64,000 bases of DNA from an uncultured Oscillospiraceae bacterium (GTDB lineage: Bacteria; Bacillota; Clostridia; Oscillospirales; Oscillospiraceae), in the NCBI GenBank assembly GCA_947630785.1, contig CANRIW010000001.1, positions 161,811 through 225,810 of the forward strand, read 5' to 3'. A program made the translations under genes and the position numbers. Shown in pieces: positions 1 through 11,257 of this stretch. Each line of letters starts with the position of its first letter. Position 1 is the stretch's first letter. The notes beneath the pieces were generated by a model that did no database searches, had not been told where the DNA came from, and saw only the letters and a list, made by a program, of their open reading frames with translations.

Positions 1-90
1 GTGGGTCTGTTCAATACGGTCATCAACATCATCCTGCTGGTGGTCGTCAACCAGATCGCCAAGAAGGCTGCCGACGTCAGCTTCGTGTAA
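1..90 (+). CDS. sugar ABC transporter permease, C-terminal end (partial)
   Basis: The window opens inside a reading frame that runs without a stop to a TAA at 88-90. The 29 visible residues are hydrophobic followed by a short polar tail ending DVSFV. This is how the C-terminus of an LplB/UgpA-type permease looks: a last membrane helix, then a short cytoplasmic tail. The next gene is a second permease of the same importer, 13 bp downstream, and a solute-binding lipoprotein follows, so the order matches lplB-lplC-lplA systems. The assignment rests mainly on context because only the tail is present. Confidence 0.75.
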   Translation: MGLFNTVINIILLVVVNQIAKKAADVSFV

Positions 91-103
91 GGAGGTGCGG
101 ACA

Positions 104-988
104 ATGACTGCAAAAAGACACGGCCTTTCCGACCGCACCAGCGACGTCATCCTGGTGGTCCTCTGCTGCGTGATCCTGCTGATCATCGCCTATCCTCTGT
201 ACTATGTCGTCATCGCCTCTGTCTCCGACCCCTATGACGTGTACGCAGGCAAGACCTTCCTGCTGCCCAGCCAGTTCACCCTGGAGGGCTACGCCTCCGT
301 GTTCGCCCGTTCCGATCTGCTCCGGGGCTTCCTCAACTCGGTGAAGTACACTGTCATCGGCACCATCTACTCGGTGGTCATGGTGTATATCGTGGCCTTT
401 CCCCTGAGCCGGAAGGACCTGCCCGGCCGAAAGTGGATCTCCATCTTCTTCATCATCACCATGTACTTCGGCGGCGGCCTGATCCCCACCTACATCGTGG
501 TCCGGGACACCGGCCTGCTGAACAACATGTGGGCCCTGTTCCTCCCCGGCGGCGTGGCCATGGGCAACGTCATCATCGTGCGGAACTTCTTTGAGAACAA
601 CATCCCCAGGGACATGATCGAGGCCGCCCAGATCGACGGGGCCGACAACATGACCATCTTCCTGCGGGTGGTCATCCCCCTGAGCCGCTCCATCATGGCG
701 GTGATGGTGGTGTTCTCCATGGTGGCCTACTGGAACGACTGGTTCACCGCCCTGATCTATTTCAGCGACCACACCAAGGACCCCTTCCCCCTGGTGCTGC
801 GCGGCATCCTGATCAACGCCTCCGCCAACATCAACTCCGGGGACGGCGGCTACGCCGAGCAGAACCGCATCGCCGAGCTGATCAAGTTCGCCTCCATCGT
901 GGTGGCGGCGGTGCCCATGCTGGTCATCTACCCCTTCGTGCAGAAGTACTTCGAGCAGGGCTTCATGTCCGGCGCTGTGAAGGGCTGA
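104..988 (+). CDS. carbohydrate ABC transporter permease, LplC/YtcP type
   Basis: This 294-residue integral membrane protein is the second permease of a CUT1-family sugar importer. It has about six hydrophobic segments, starting near residues 15-40. The EAA loop that docks to the ATPase is visible as IEAAQIDGADNMTIFLRVVIPL around residues 175-200, with the conserved EAA---G pattern. I chose ATG at 104 because GGAGGT at 91-96 lies at the right distance; an upstream in-frame GTG overlaps that ribosome site. It is 13 bp after the first permease gene and 37 bp before the binding-protein gene, so the three form one operon. No ATPase gene is visible, as is usual for Lpl-type loci that share an MsmX-like ATPase. 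The substrate is unknown; the downstream fructosidase hints at a fructose-containing glycan. Confidence 0.9.
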   Translation: MTAKRHGLSDRTSDVILVVLCCVILLIIAYPLYYVVIASVSDPYDVYAGKTFLLPSQFTLEGYASVFARSDLLRGFLNSVKYTVIGTIYSVVMVYIVAFPLSRKDLPGRKWISIFFIITMYFGGGLIPTYIVVRDTGLLNNMWALFLPGGVAMGNVIIVRNFFENNIPRDMIEAAQIDGADNMTIFLRVVIPLSRSIMAVMVVFSMVAYWNDWFTALIYFSDHTKDPFPLVLRGILINASANINSGDGGYAEQNRIAELIKFASIVVAAVPMLVIYPFVQKYFEQGFMSGAVKG

Positions 989-1025
989 TATGCAACATCT
1001 GAAATCTGTGATAAGGAGAATCGCT

Positions 1026-2687
1026 ATGAAAAAGAACATCCTCGTCAAGGCAATGTGCCTGGTGCTGAGCGCCGCCCTCCTGTGCGGCCTGCTGGCCGGC
1101 TGCGGCAGCGGCGGGACCCAGGCCTCCGCCGACCCCAACCAGACCGACTTCTACATCGTGGGCGGCAACTCCCCCCTGAGCTCCGGCTACGACTCCAACC
1201 CCGTTATGATCCAGATGGCGGAGGACGCCGGCGTGGAGATCGAGTGGGACCTGATGAGCGACTCCCTGGGCGAGCGCGTGGGCACCCTCATCGGCGGCAA
1301 CCAGCTGCCCGACGCCTTCATCGCCGTGGGCTTCAGCCAGAACGACATCAATAAGTACGGCAACGACGGCACCTTCATCGACCTGACCCCCTATATCACC
1401 CCTGAGATCATGCCCAACCTGAGCAAGATCCTGGACGAGCACCCTGAGTACCGCTCCGCCATCACCATGGCCGACGGCAAGATCTACGGCCTGCCCCAGG
1501 GCGAGGTCATGGGCACCGCCGCCATCGGCGCGGAGCACAACCTGCCCATCCACTCCATCCCCGAGTTCTCCATGATCAACAAGACCTGGCTGGACGAACT
1601 GAACCTGGATATGCCTACTAACCTCACCGAGCTGCACGACGTGCTGGTGGCTTTCAAGGAGAACGACATGGCCACCCGCAGCGGCAACGCCGCCGGCTCC
1701 ACCATCCCCATGTCCACCGGCTATGACCAGTGGTGCTGGGGCCAGGAGATCTTCTACGCCGGCTTCGGTTTCACCAACTTCACCAGCGACGTGTGCAACG
1801 ACCTGCTGGCCCATGACGACGGCACCGTGGAGTTCGTCTGCGTCAGCGACGCCTATCGTGACGCCGTCAGCTATTTCTCCGACTGGTACAAAGAGGGCCT
1901 GATGGACCTGGAGATGTTCTCCCAGGACACCAGCCAGCTGATCGCCAAGGTCTCCCAGGGCCGCGTGGGCGTCACCACCTGGTGGTACATCGACGAGATC
2001 GCCGGCGACAAGGCCGATGACTTCGTCTTCCTGCCCCCCATGTACGGTCCCGAGGGCACCCAGTACGCCGAGACCCGCAACGTCACCATGCGCTCCGCCC
2101 CCGCCGTCACCTCCGGCCACCTGAACATCACCAGCGCCTGCGGCAACCCCGAGCTGCTGTGCAGGTACTTCGACCAGTGGTATGATCCCGAGATCACCAT
2201 GCAGCTCCAGTACGGCCCCATCGACGTCTACTTCACCGGCAAGGACGACGCCGGCATGTGGAAGTCCATCACCGACGACGAGGCCCGGGAGAAGTACGGC
2301 AAGTCCGCCGGCGAGCTGAAAAGCCAGTATCAGGCCCTTGGCCCCATCCTGGTGCTCCCCGAGTACTACAACAACGTGTTCGAGATGGAAGACCGCGCCA
2401 AGGAGCGTCTGGAGGACCTGACCGAGTTCTGGCTGCCCTATGTGGGCTCCTCCGCCGCCTACCCCAACGACGTGACCTTCACCGCCGACGAGCTTGAGGT
2501 CATCGACCGCTACAAGGCCGACTTCACCAGCCAGGTCTCCGAGAACGAGGGCAACTGGCTGAAGAACGGCGGCCCCACCGACGACGAGTGGAACGCCTAT
2601 AAGACCATGCTGGAGGACAACTGCGGCATGAGCAAGCTGCTGGAGGTCTACCAGAACGCCTATACCCGCTACCTAGAGGCCCAATAA
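1026..2687 (+). CDS. extracellular solute-binding lipoprotein, LplA-like
   Basis: This 553-residue lipoprotein captures sugars outside the membrane and delivers them to the two permeases just upstream. The N-terminus is a lipoprotein signal: KK, a hydrophobic stretch and the lipobox LLAGC with the lipidated cysteine at about residue 26, followed by a Gly/Ser-rich linker. The body has the length and character of the large LplA-type CUT1 binding proteins (about 500-570 residues). The start is ATG 1026 behind AAGGAG; an in-frame ATG at 990 lacks a ribosome site and would bury the signal peptide. The gene is last in the importer operon and is followed by a long perfect palindrome. The ligand cannot be told from sequence. 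Confidence 0.9.
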   Translation: MKKNILVKAMCLVLSAALLCGLLAGCGSGGTQASADPNQTDFYIVGGNSPLSSGYDSNPVMIQMAEDAGVEIEWDLMSDSLGERVGTLIGGNQLPDAFIAVGFSQNDINKYGNDGTFIDLTPYITPEIMPNLSKILDEHPEYRSAITMADGKIYGLPQGEVMGTAAIGAEHNLPIHSIPEFSMINKTWLDELNLDMPTNLTELHDVLVAFKENDMATRSGNAAGSTIPMSTGYDQWCWGQEIFYAGFGFTNFTSDVCNDLLAHDDGTVEFVCVSDAYRDAVSYFSDWYKEGLMDLEMFSQDTSQLIAKVSQGRVGVTTWWYIDEIAGDKADDFVFLPPMYGPEGTQYAETRNVTMRSAPAVTSGHLNITSACGNPELLCRYFDQWYDPEITMQLQYGPIDVYFTGKDDAGMWKSITDDEAREKYGKSAGELKSQYQALGPILVLPEYYNNVFEMEDRAKERLEDLTEFWLPYVGSSAAYPNDVTFTADELEVIDRYKADFTSQVSENEGNWLKNGGPTDDEWNAYKTMLEDNCGMSKLLEVYQNAYTRYLEAQ

Positions 2688-2722
2688 GTCCATTCGGCGA
2701 ACGCCCCCCTGAGAGAATAAAC

Positions 2723-2762
2723 CCAAGTACGGCCGCATCCCGCGGGATGCGGCCGTACTTGG
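2723..2762. repeat. perfect 40-bp loopless palindrome
   Basis: Positions 2723-2742 are the exact reverse complement of 2743-2762, with no spacer (CCAAGTACGGCCGCATCCCG and its complement). It lies between the binding-protein stop (2687) and the GH32 start (2803). No T-run follows, so it is not a standard intrinsic terminator. It could be an RNA processing or stabilising hairpin, or an operator. Confidence 0.85.
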
Positions 2763-2802
2763 ACCCAGATCCATTCCGACTATGTATGCAGGAGGAGACT
2801 CC

Positions 2803-4296
2803 ATGATCAGTGAAGCATTGCAAAAGGCCCGGGATTTTGAGGAAAAATACGGGGCCTTTATCCCACCGGAGAAGCGCCCTGCCTTCCACCTCACCCCCCG
2901 GGTGGGCTGGATGAACGACCCCAACGGTTTTTCCCTCTACAAGGGGGAATATCACCTGTTTTACCAGTACCACCCCTACTCCGTCCAGTGGGGGCCCATG
3001 CATTGGGGCCATGCGGTGAGCCGGGATCTGCTCCGCTGGGAATACCTCCCCGCCGCCCTGGCGCCGGACGCCCCCTACGACGCGGGAGGCTGCTTCTCCG
3101 GCGGCGCTGTGGAGCTCCCCGACGGCCGGCAGATGCTGATTTACACGGGTGTGAAGCGGGAGCGCCAGGATGACGGTGTCTGCCAGGACATCCAGACCCA
3201 GTGCGTGGCCTTCGGGGACGGCCTCAACTATGAGAAGTGCCCCGCCAATCCCGTCATCGACGACCGGCAGATCCCCGCCGGCTTCAGCCGGGCCGACTTC
3301 CGGGACCCCAAGCTGTGGCGGGAGGCGGACGGCTCCTTCCGCTGCGTGGTGGGCAACCGCACCGACGACGGCAGCGGCGCCGTCCTCCTGTTCGAGAGCA
3401 CCGACGGCGTCAGCTGGAAGTTCAGCGCCATTCTGGACCGGTGCTGGAACGAGTTCGGCCGCATGTGGGAGTGCCCCGACTTCTTCCCCCTGGACGGGAA
3501 ACAAATCCTCATGTGCAGCCCCCAGGACATGAGCGCCGTGGGCATGGAGTTCCACAACGGGGACTGCACCATGTTCCTCATCGGCAGATATGATCCCGCA
3601 TCCCACCAGTTCGAGCGGGAGGGGGTGCAGGCGGTGGACTACGGCCTGGATTTCTACGCGCCCCAGACCCTCCTGACCCCGGACGGGCGGCGCATCATGA
3701 TCGCCTGGATGCAGAACTGGGACACCTGCACCGCCCACCCAAGCGACGCCCGGTGGTTCGGCCAGATGACCATTCTCCGGGAGCTGGACTTCCGGGACGG
3801 CCGGGTGGTCCAGAACCCGGTGCGGGAGCTGGAGCGGTATCACGGCCGCCGGGTGGCGTACACCGACGTGCCTGTCCACGAGGAGGTCACGCTCCAGGGC
3901 GTTTACGGCCGCATGATCGACCTGACGGTGACCGTCAGGCCCATGTCGGCGGCCGGCTACACCACCTTCCGCATGAAGGTGGCCCGGGGCAGCCAGCACT
4001 ACACCTCCATCACCTACACCCCCCAGACGGATACCCTCCGGGTGAGCCGCAGCCACGCCGGCTTCAACCGGGACTTCGTCCACGTGCGGGAGTGCTTTGT
4101 CCGCAGCCGGGGCGGCGAGATCAAGCTCCGGGTGATCCTGGACCGGTACAGCGCCGAGATCTTCGTCAATGACGGGGAGCAGGCTCTGAGCCTCACCTTT
4201 TACACCCCTCAGTCCGCTGACGGTATCAGCTTCGAGTCCCATGGGAACGCGCTGATGAACGTGGAGAAGTATGATATCGTAATGGACCGATCGTGA
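2803..4296 (+). CDS. glycoside hydrolase family 32 beta-fructosidase / sucrose-6-phosphate hydrolase-like
   Basis: This GH32 enzyme of 497 residues hydrolyses terminal beta-fructofuranosides such as sucrose, sucrose-6-phosphate or fructo-oligosaccharides by a retaining mechanism. All three signature blocks are present: WMNDPNG with the nucleophile Asp near residue 39, FRDP with the transition-state Asp near 168, and WECPD with the acid/base Glu near 223. The C-terminal ~150 residues correspond to the beta-sandwich. No signal peptide is seen, so it should act in the cytoplasm on imported substrate. ATG 2803 follows AGGAGGAG; an in-frame ATG at 2782 lies before that ribosome site. Its position behind an Lpl-type importer suggests the imported sugar contains fructose. 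A strong hairpin ends the unit. Confidence 0.92.
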   Translation: MISEALQKARDFEEKYGAFIPPEKRPAFHLTPRVGWMNDPNGFSLYKGEYHLFYQYHPYSVQWGPMHWGHAVSRDLLRWEYLPAALAPDAPYDAGGCFSGGAVELPDGRQMLIYTGVKRERQDDGVCQDIQTQCVAFGDGLNYEKCPANPVIDDRQIPAGFSRADFRDPKLWREADGSFRCVVGNRTDDGSGAVLLFESTDGVSWKFSAILDRCWNEFGRMWECPDFFPLDGKQILMCSPQDMSAVGMEFHNGDCTMFLIGRYDPASHQFEREGVQAVDYGLDFYAPQTLLTPDGRRIMIAWMQNWDTCTAHPSDARWFGQMTILRELDFRDGRVVQNPVRELERYHGRRVAYTDVPVHEEVTLQGVYGRMIDLTVTVRPMSAAGYTTFRMKVARGSQHYTSITYTPQTDTLRVSRSHAGFNRDFVHVRECFVRSRGGEIKLRVILDRYSAEIFVNDGEQALSLTFYTPQSADGISFESHGNALMNVEKYDIVMDRS

Positions 4297-4306
4297 CAGA
4301 AAAGAG

Positions 4307-4343
4307 AGCGGGCCTCCCCGGCAAGCTGCCGGGGAGGCCCGCT
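4307..4343. terminator. bidirectional hairpin terminator
   Basis: A 17-bp perfect stem (AGCGGGCCTCCCCGGCA paired with its complement, 3-nt loop) sits between the convergent GH32 and dipeptidase genes. It has only a weak T-run on the + side. Confidence 0.8.
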
Positions 4344-4348
4344 TAGTT

Positions 4349-5749
4349 TCACGCGCACATATCTATGATGATATGGGCGAACATCTTGGCAGAGAGCATC
4401 AGGTCCTCTATTTTTACCCGCTCATCCGCGCCGTGGAGGCGGGTGTCGAAGCCGGGCATGGTGCAGCCGAAGGCCACGCCGCCGGGGATGTCGTGGACGT
4501 AGGTGCCCCCGCCGGTGGCGAGGCACTCCCCCTTCACGCCGGTGTACTCCTCATATCGCTTCAACAGGGTCCGGACGAAGTCGGAGTCGGCGGGGGTGTG
4601 GTGGGGGGCGCTCTGGGTCCCCTCAAAGGCGAAGCCCTTTTCCTCAAAGGCGGCCCTGGCCACCTTCAGGCAGTTGTCTTCGGTGGCGCAGAGGGGGACC
4701 CTGGAGTCGAAGCAGCCCTTCAGGCCGGTGTCGGTGACCTCCAGCAGGGAGAAGGCCAAGGTCAGCGGCCCGGCTACCGGCTCCTCCTGGGCGATGCCCA
4801 AGGCCCGCCCCTTCCAGTCCCCGTGGGGGAGCAGGGCGTTCAGGTCGGCCAGGGCGGCCCTGGCGCCCCCGTCCGCCAGGGGGAGGGCCAGCAGCAGGGA
4901 GATCAGCCCGGTGATGGCGTTGTTGCCCCCCTGGGGGAAGGCGGCATGGGAGCCGGTGCCCTTGGCCCGGATGACGGTGAGACCCTCCTCGTGGGCGAAG
5001 GTGAAGGTGATCCCGGTGTGAGAGGTGACCTTCCGCGCCACGGGCTGCACGTCGTACATGGTGAGGCCCTCCACGGCGGCGGAGGCGTCTCCGGGCAGTA
5101 CGTTGAAGCGGATGCCGCCGTGGAGCCAGCGGAGCCGGGGCAGTTCGGCCTGCTCCGGCCAGGAGCGGGTGAAGGTGGGCCGGAAGGCGCCCTTTTCGGT
5201 GTTGATGACCGGGAAGCCGGAGTCGGGGGTGAAGGTGGCGGGGGCGAAAGGATTGCGGGCGAAGTACCAGGCGATGTCCCCGGAGCCGCTCTCCTCGTTG
5301 GTGCCCATGATGACCTTGCAGTTTTTCGTCAGGGGCACCCCAAGGTCCTTCACCGCCTTCATGGCCAGCAGGGAGGCGATCACGGGGCCCTTGTCGTCGT
5401 CGGTGCCCCGGCCGTAGATGAGGCCGTCGCTGACGATGGGAGAGAAGGGGGGCGTCACCGTCCAGCCCTCGCCGGGGGCCACCACGTCCAGGTGGCCCAG
5501 GATGTGGAGGGCGTCCTCGCTGCCGTTGAGGTCGGCGGTGCCCACATAGCCCTCATGGTTTCGGGGGATGAGGCCCCACTCCGCCGCGATCTTCAGCGCC
5601 TCGTCCAGGGCGGCGGCGGGGCCGGGGCCGAAGGGGGCGCCGGGGGCGGGAGCGCCCTCCACGCTGTCGATGGACACAAGGCGCTTGACGGCCTCGATCA
5701 GCAGGGGCTCTTTATCAGAAAAATATTCCTCGATCTGCGCGCGATCCAT
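4349..5749 (-). CDS. pepV: Sapep family Mn2+-dependent dipeptidase, PepV-like (peptidase M20)
   Basis: This 466-residue cytosolic metallopeptidase cleaves dipeptides and related short peptides. M20 metal-site motifs are visible: HLDVVAPGEGW near residue 85, the GRGTDDDKGP segment that supplies the bridging Asp, and NEESGSGD, which carries the catalytic base and a ligand. The C-terminal GGGTYVHDIPGGVAFG and PGFDTRLHGADE segments match PepV-type dipeptidases, which have an inserted lid domain and about this length. ATG at 5749 follows GGAGAGG. A promoter lies upstream on the same strand. The gene is convergent with the fructosidase gene and divergent from secA; no pathway partner is adjacent. 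Confidence 0.92.
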   Translation of the reverse strand: MDRAQIEEYFSDKEPLLIEAVKRLVSIDSVEGAPAPGAPFGPGPAAALDEALKIAAEWGLIPRNHEGYVGTADLNGSEDALHILGHLDVVAPGEGWTVTPPFSPIVSDGLIYGRGTDDDKGPVIASLLAMKAVKDLGVPLTKNCKVIMGTNEESGSGDIAWYFARNPFAPATFTPDSGFPVINTEKGAFRPTFTRSWPEQAELPRLRWLHGGIRFNVLPGDASAAVEGLTMYDVQPVARKVTSHTGITFTFAHEEGLTVIRAKGTGSHAAFPQGGNNAITGLISLLLALPLADGGARAALADLNALLPHGDWKGRALGIAQEEPVAGPLTLAFSLLEVTDTGLKGCFDSRVPLCATEDNCLKVARAAFEEKGFAFEGTQSAPHHTPADSDFVRTLLKRYEEYTGVKGECLATGGGTYVHDIPGGVAFGCTMPGFDTRLHGADERVKIEDLMLSAKMFAHIIIDMCA

Positions 5750-5802
5750 ATGTATCCTCTCCTCTGGGATGGGCGGCGCCCGCCCGCGAATTTGTTTCCC
5801 CT

Positions 5803-5831
5803 ATTCTAATCCTTTTCCCTGTCGAAAACAA
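5803..5831 (-). promoter_or_regulatory. sigma-A promoter of the dipeptidase gene
   Basis: Read on the minus strand: TTGTTT (5831-5826), a 17-bp spacer, then TAGAAT (5808-5803), about 55 bp upstream of the start codon. Confidence 0.6.
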
Positions 5832-5965
5832 GTGGAAAAAGAGGAGAAAGAGAGAAAACAAACGGGGCGGAGGCCATCGACCCGCGCTGGCGGAGAGGAC
5901 AAAAGCCAAGCCGGGTCTTGAGGCGTTTTTATTTACAAATTCCTCTTTTTTCTCCTCCGGATATG

Positions 5966-5974
5966 TGGTATACT
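5966..5974 (+). promoter_or_regulatory. extended -10 promoter of secA
   Basis: TGGTATACT (5966-5974) is an extended -10 element (TGN followed by TATACT) about 65 bp upstream of the secA start. There is no good -35 at 17 bp, as is usual for extended -10 promoters. The 5' flank is markedly AT-rich for this genome. Confidence 0.55.
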
Positions 5975-6038
5975 GTATAAGTTAAATTGGGTATAAGCGC
6001 CGTTTCGGCATATCATACCGCAGAAAGGAACAGAAGCT

Positions 6039-8822
<2,784 letters not shown>

Positions 8823-8853
8823 GCTCGTCCCGCCCGCTGAGAGGAGAATTTGC

Positions 8854-9666
8854 GTGAAGATCATCGAACAGACCAATGGCGGCGTCACCTTCCTGGCCGC
8901 CGACGGCATCGCCGCCGCCGGAGGGGCCGCCCACGGGTTCTCCACCCGGCTGGGGGGCGTGTCCGCCGGGATGTGGGCCTCCCTGAACCTGGGGGTGAAC
9001 CGGGGGGACGACCCCGACCACGTCCGGGAGAATTACCGCCGGTTCCTGAGCGCCATCGGCGCGGAGGGGAACGTGATGGCCATGACCCATCAGGTCCACG
9101 GGGGGACGGTGCGCACCGTCACCACCGCCGATCTGAAGGACGACCCCTATCAGAAGGTGGAGTACGAGGCGGACGGCCTGATGACCGCTCTGCCCGGCGT
9201 GACCCTGCTGGTCTATTCCGCCGACTGCATCCCCGTGCTGTTCTACGACCCTGTCCGCCGGGTGATCGCCGCCGTCCACGCGGGCTGGCGGGGCACCGCC
9301 GCCGGCATCGTGTCCAACGCGGTGGCCCGGATGCGGGTGGTGTACGACTGCCGGCCGGAGGACATCCTGGCGGCCATCGGCCCCGGCATCTGCCCGGAGT
9401 GCTTCGAGACCCATGAGGACGTGCCCAACGCCATGACCTCTGCCCTGGGCACCGAGGTGCTCCAGTTTATAAAAATTAAAGAGAACGGCAAATTCGCCGT
9501 GGACCTGAAGGGCATCAACGCCCGGCGGCTGGAGCTGGCGGGGCTGGACCCCGCCCACATCGCCCTGTGCGGGGAGTGCACCTCCTGCCTGCCGGAGCGC
9601 TATTGGAGCCACCGCAGGCTGGGGGCCAGCCGGGGCTCCATGGCCGCCGCCATCCAGCTGAGATGA
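8854..9666 (+). CDS. pgeF: YfiH/PgeF family polyphenol oxidase-like protein
   Basis: Proteins of this family were first named laccase-like. They are now linked to peptidoglycan editing and to purine nucleoside phosphorolysis or deamination. The 270-residue protein shows the metal-site signature in order: HQVHGGTV near residue 77, SADCIPVLFYD near 126, and HAGWRGTAAGIV near 145, together supplying the conserved His and Cys ligands. The tail CTSCLPERYWSHRR is also typical. Translation starts at GTG 8854 behind GAGAGGAG. The stop overlaps the ATG of the next gene (ATGA at 9663-9666), so the two are translationally coupled. Which of the proposed activities applies here is not visible. Confidence 0.88.
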   Translation: MKIIEQTNGGVTFLAADGIAAAGGAAHGFSTRLGGVSAGMWASLNLGVNRGDDPDHVRENYRRFLSAIGAEGNVMAMTHQVHGGTVRTVTTADLKDDPYQKVEYEADGLMTALPGVTLLVYSADCIPVLFYDPVRRVIAAVHAGWRGTAAGIVSNAVARMRVVYDCRPEDILAAIGPGICPECFETHEDVPNAMTSALGTEVLQFIKIKENGKFAVDLKGINARRLELAGLDPAHIALCGECTSCLPERYWSHRRLGASRGSMAAAIQLR

Positions 9667-11219
9667 GGCGGCTGCCCGCCCTGCTGCTGGCCCTGTGCCT
9701 GCTGCTGGCCCTTCCCGGCTGCGGGGAGGACGCCCCGGACCCCACCGGAGCGCCGGAGCCGACGCCGACGCCCTCCGCCGCGCCCGCGCCCACCCCGACC
9801 CCCGCGCCGGCCCGATTTTCCCTGGCCTGGGACCCTAACGCCTCCCTGGACCCCATTACGGGGAACAGCCAGGTGAACCGGGAGCTGATCGGCCTGGTGT
9901 GGCAGGGGCTCTATGAGCTGGACAACGATTTCCAGCCCCAGCCGGTCCTGGCCCGGTCAAGCCGGGTCAGTGAGGACGGCCTCTCCTGGACCTTCTCTCT
10001 GGCGGAGGGCGTATCCTTCTCCGACGGCACTCCCCTCACGGCGGACCATGTTGCCGCCTCCCTCAACGCCGCCCGGACCAGCGCCGTCTACGCCGCCCGG
10101 CTGTCCGGCGTCACCGGCGTGACCGCGGCGGAGGGGACCGTGACGGTCACGCTGGCGGCCCCCAACGGGAATCTGCCCGCCCTGCTGGACGTGCCCGTCA
10201 CACTGAGCGCGGAGGGGGAGCCCGCCCCCCTGGGCACCGGCTACTACCGGGTGGAGCGGGACGGGGAGGACGGCCTGAAGCTGGGGATCGATCCCTTCCA
10301 CTTCGCCGCCAGCCTGCCCTATCCCGAGATCTTTCTGGTGTCCGTCACCTCCGCCGACGACCGGGCCGCCGCGTTCAATACGGGGCGGGTGTCCGCGGCG
10401 GTCACCGACTACACCGGGTCCTATTCCCTTGGCTATTCCGGGAGCTTCGCCACGGCGGACTGCCCCACTACCGATCTTGTCTATATCGGCTTCCGGACCA
10501 TCGGCGGCCCCTGCCGGGACGCCCGTGTGCGGCAGGCGGCGGCCCGGGCCCTGGACCGGGATACGGTGGCTGCCTCCCTGCTGGCGAGCCACGCCCTGGC
10601 CTCCGCGCTGCCTGTCTCCCCCCGGTCGCCGGAGTACAGTGCCGCCGCGGCGGAGCAGCTGGCCTATGACCCTGCTTCTGCCGCCGCCCTGCTGGACGAG
10701 GCGGGCTATGCCCTGAACGGGGAGGACGGCCTGCGCTATGCCGGCAGGACGCCTCTGGCCCTCACCCTGCTGGTGAACAGCGACAGCGAGGCCAAGCAGG
10801 GGTTGGCGGCGCTGCTGGCCGGGGAGCTGGAGAAGCTGGGCGTCACCGTGACGGTGGACATCCTGCCCTGGACGGAGTATCAGTCCGCCCTGTCCGCTGG
10901 AAGATTCGATCTGTACATCGGGGAGACGATCCTCCCCGGGGACTTCGATCTGTCCGCCCTGCTGACCGGAGCGCTCAACTATGGCGGATATGACGCCACA
11001 GCGCTGTCCGAGCTGCTGTCCGCCCGGCAGGCCGCGCGGGGGGAGGCGCGGACCGCCGCGGCGTCCGCTCTGTGGGATGAATTCGTCAAGGAGGTCCCCT
11101 TCGCTCCGCTGTGTTTCAAAAACCGATCCCTGCTGGTCCGGTGGGGGATGGCGTCCAATCTGCAGCCCACCCGCGCCAATCCCTTTTACCGGTTGGAGGA
11201 GTGGACGGTGACACGATAA
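9663..11219 (+). CDS. family 5 extracellular solute-binding lipoprotein (peptide/nickel type)
   Basis: This 518-residue lipoprotein resembles OppA/DppA-type binding proteins, which capture oligopeptides or metal-chelates for ABC import. The signal peptide ends in LALPGC with the lipidated Cys at about residue 20, followed by a linker rich in Pro, Thr and Ala. Family landmarks include LDPITGNSQVNRELIGLVWQGLYELD near residues 60-80 and the SF5-type segment TFSLAEGVSFSDGTPLTADHVAASLN near 120. ATG 9663 overlaps the stop of the upstream gene. No permease or ATPase genes are adjacent, so this is an orphan binding protein. The ligand is unknown, and the pairing with YfiH/PgeF is unexplained. Confidence 0.85.
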   Translation: MRRLPALLLALCLLLALPGCGEDAPDPTGAPEPTPTPSAAPAPTPTPAPARFSLAWDPNASLDPITGNSQVNRELIGLVWQGLYELDNDFQPQPVLARSSRVSEDGLSWTFSLAEGVSFSDGTPLTADHVAASLNAARTSAVYAARLSGVTGVTAAEGTVTVTLAAPNGNLPALLDVPVTLSAEGEPAPLGTGYYRVERDGEDGLKLGIDPFHFAASLPYPEIFLVSVTSADDRAAAFNTGRVSAAVTDYTGSYSLGYSGSFATADCPTTDLVYIGFRTIGGPCRDARVRQAAARALDRDTVAASLLASHALASALPVSPRSPEYSAAAAEQLAYDPASAAALLDEAGYALNGEDGLRYAGRTPLALTLLVNSDSEAKQGLAALLAGELEKLGVTVTVDILPWTEYQSALSAGRFDLYIGETILPGDFDLSALLTGALNYGGYDATALSELLSARQAARGEARTAAASALWDEFVKEVPFAPLCFKNRSLLVRWGMASNLQPTRANPFYRLEEWTVTR

Positions 11220-11257
11220 GAACCCATCATCGAGAGAATGGAGAATGGAGAATGGAA

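Noticed and set aside
11234..11256. Three GAGAATG repeats before purL, considered as a repeat-array or regulatory element
   Set aside because: Only 7 bp each and part of the ribosome-binding region; no spacers, so not CRISPR-like. No CRISPR array was seen anywhere in the window.
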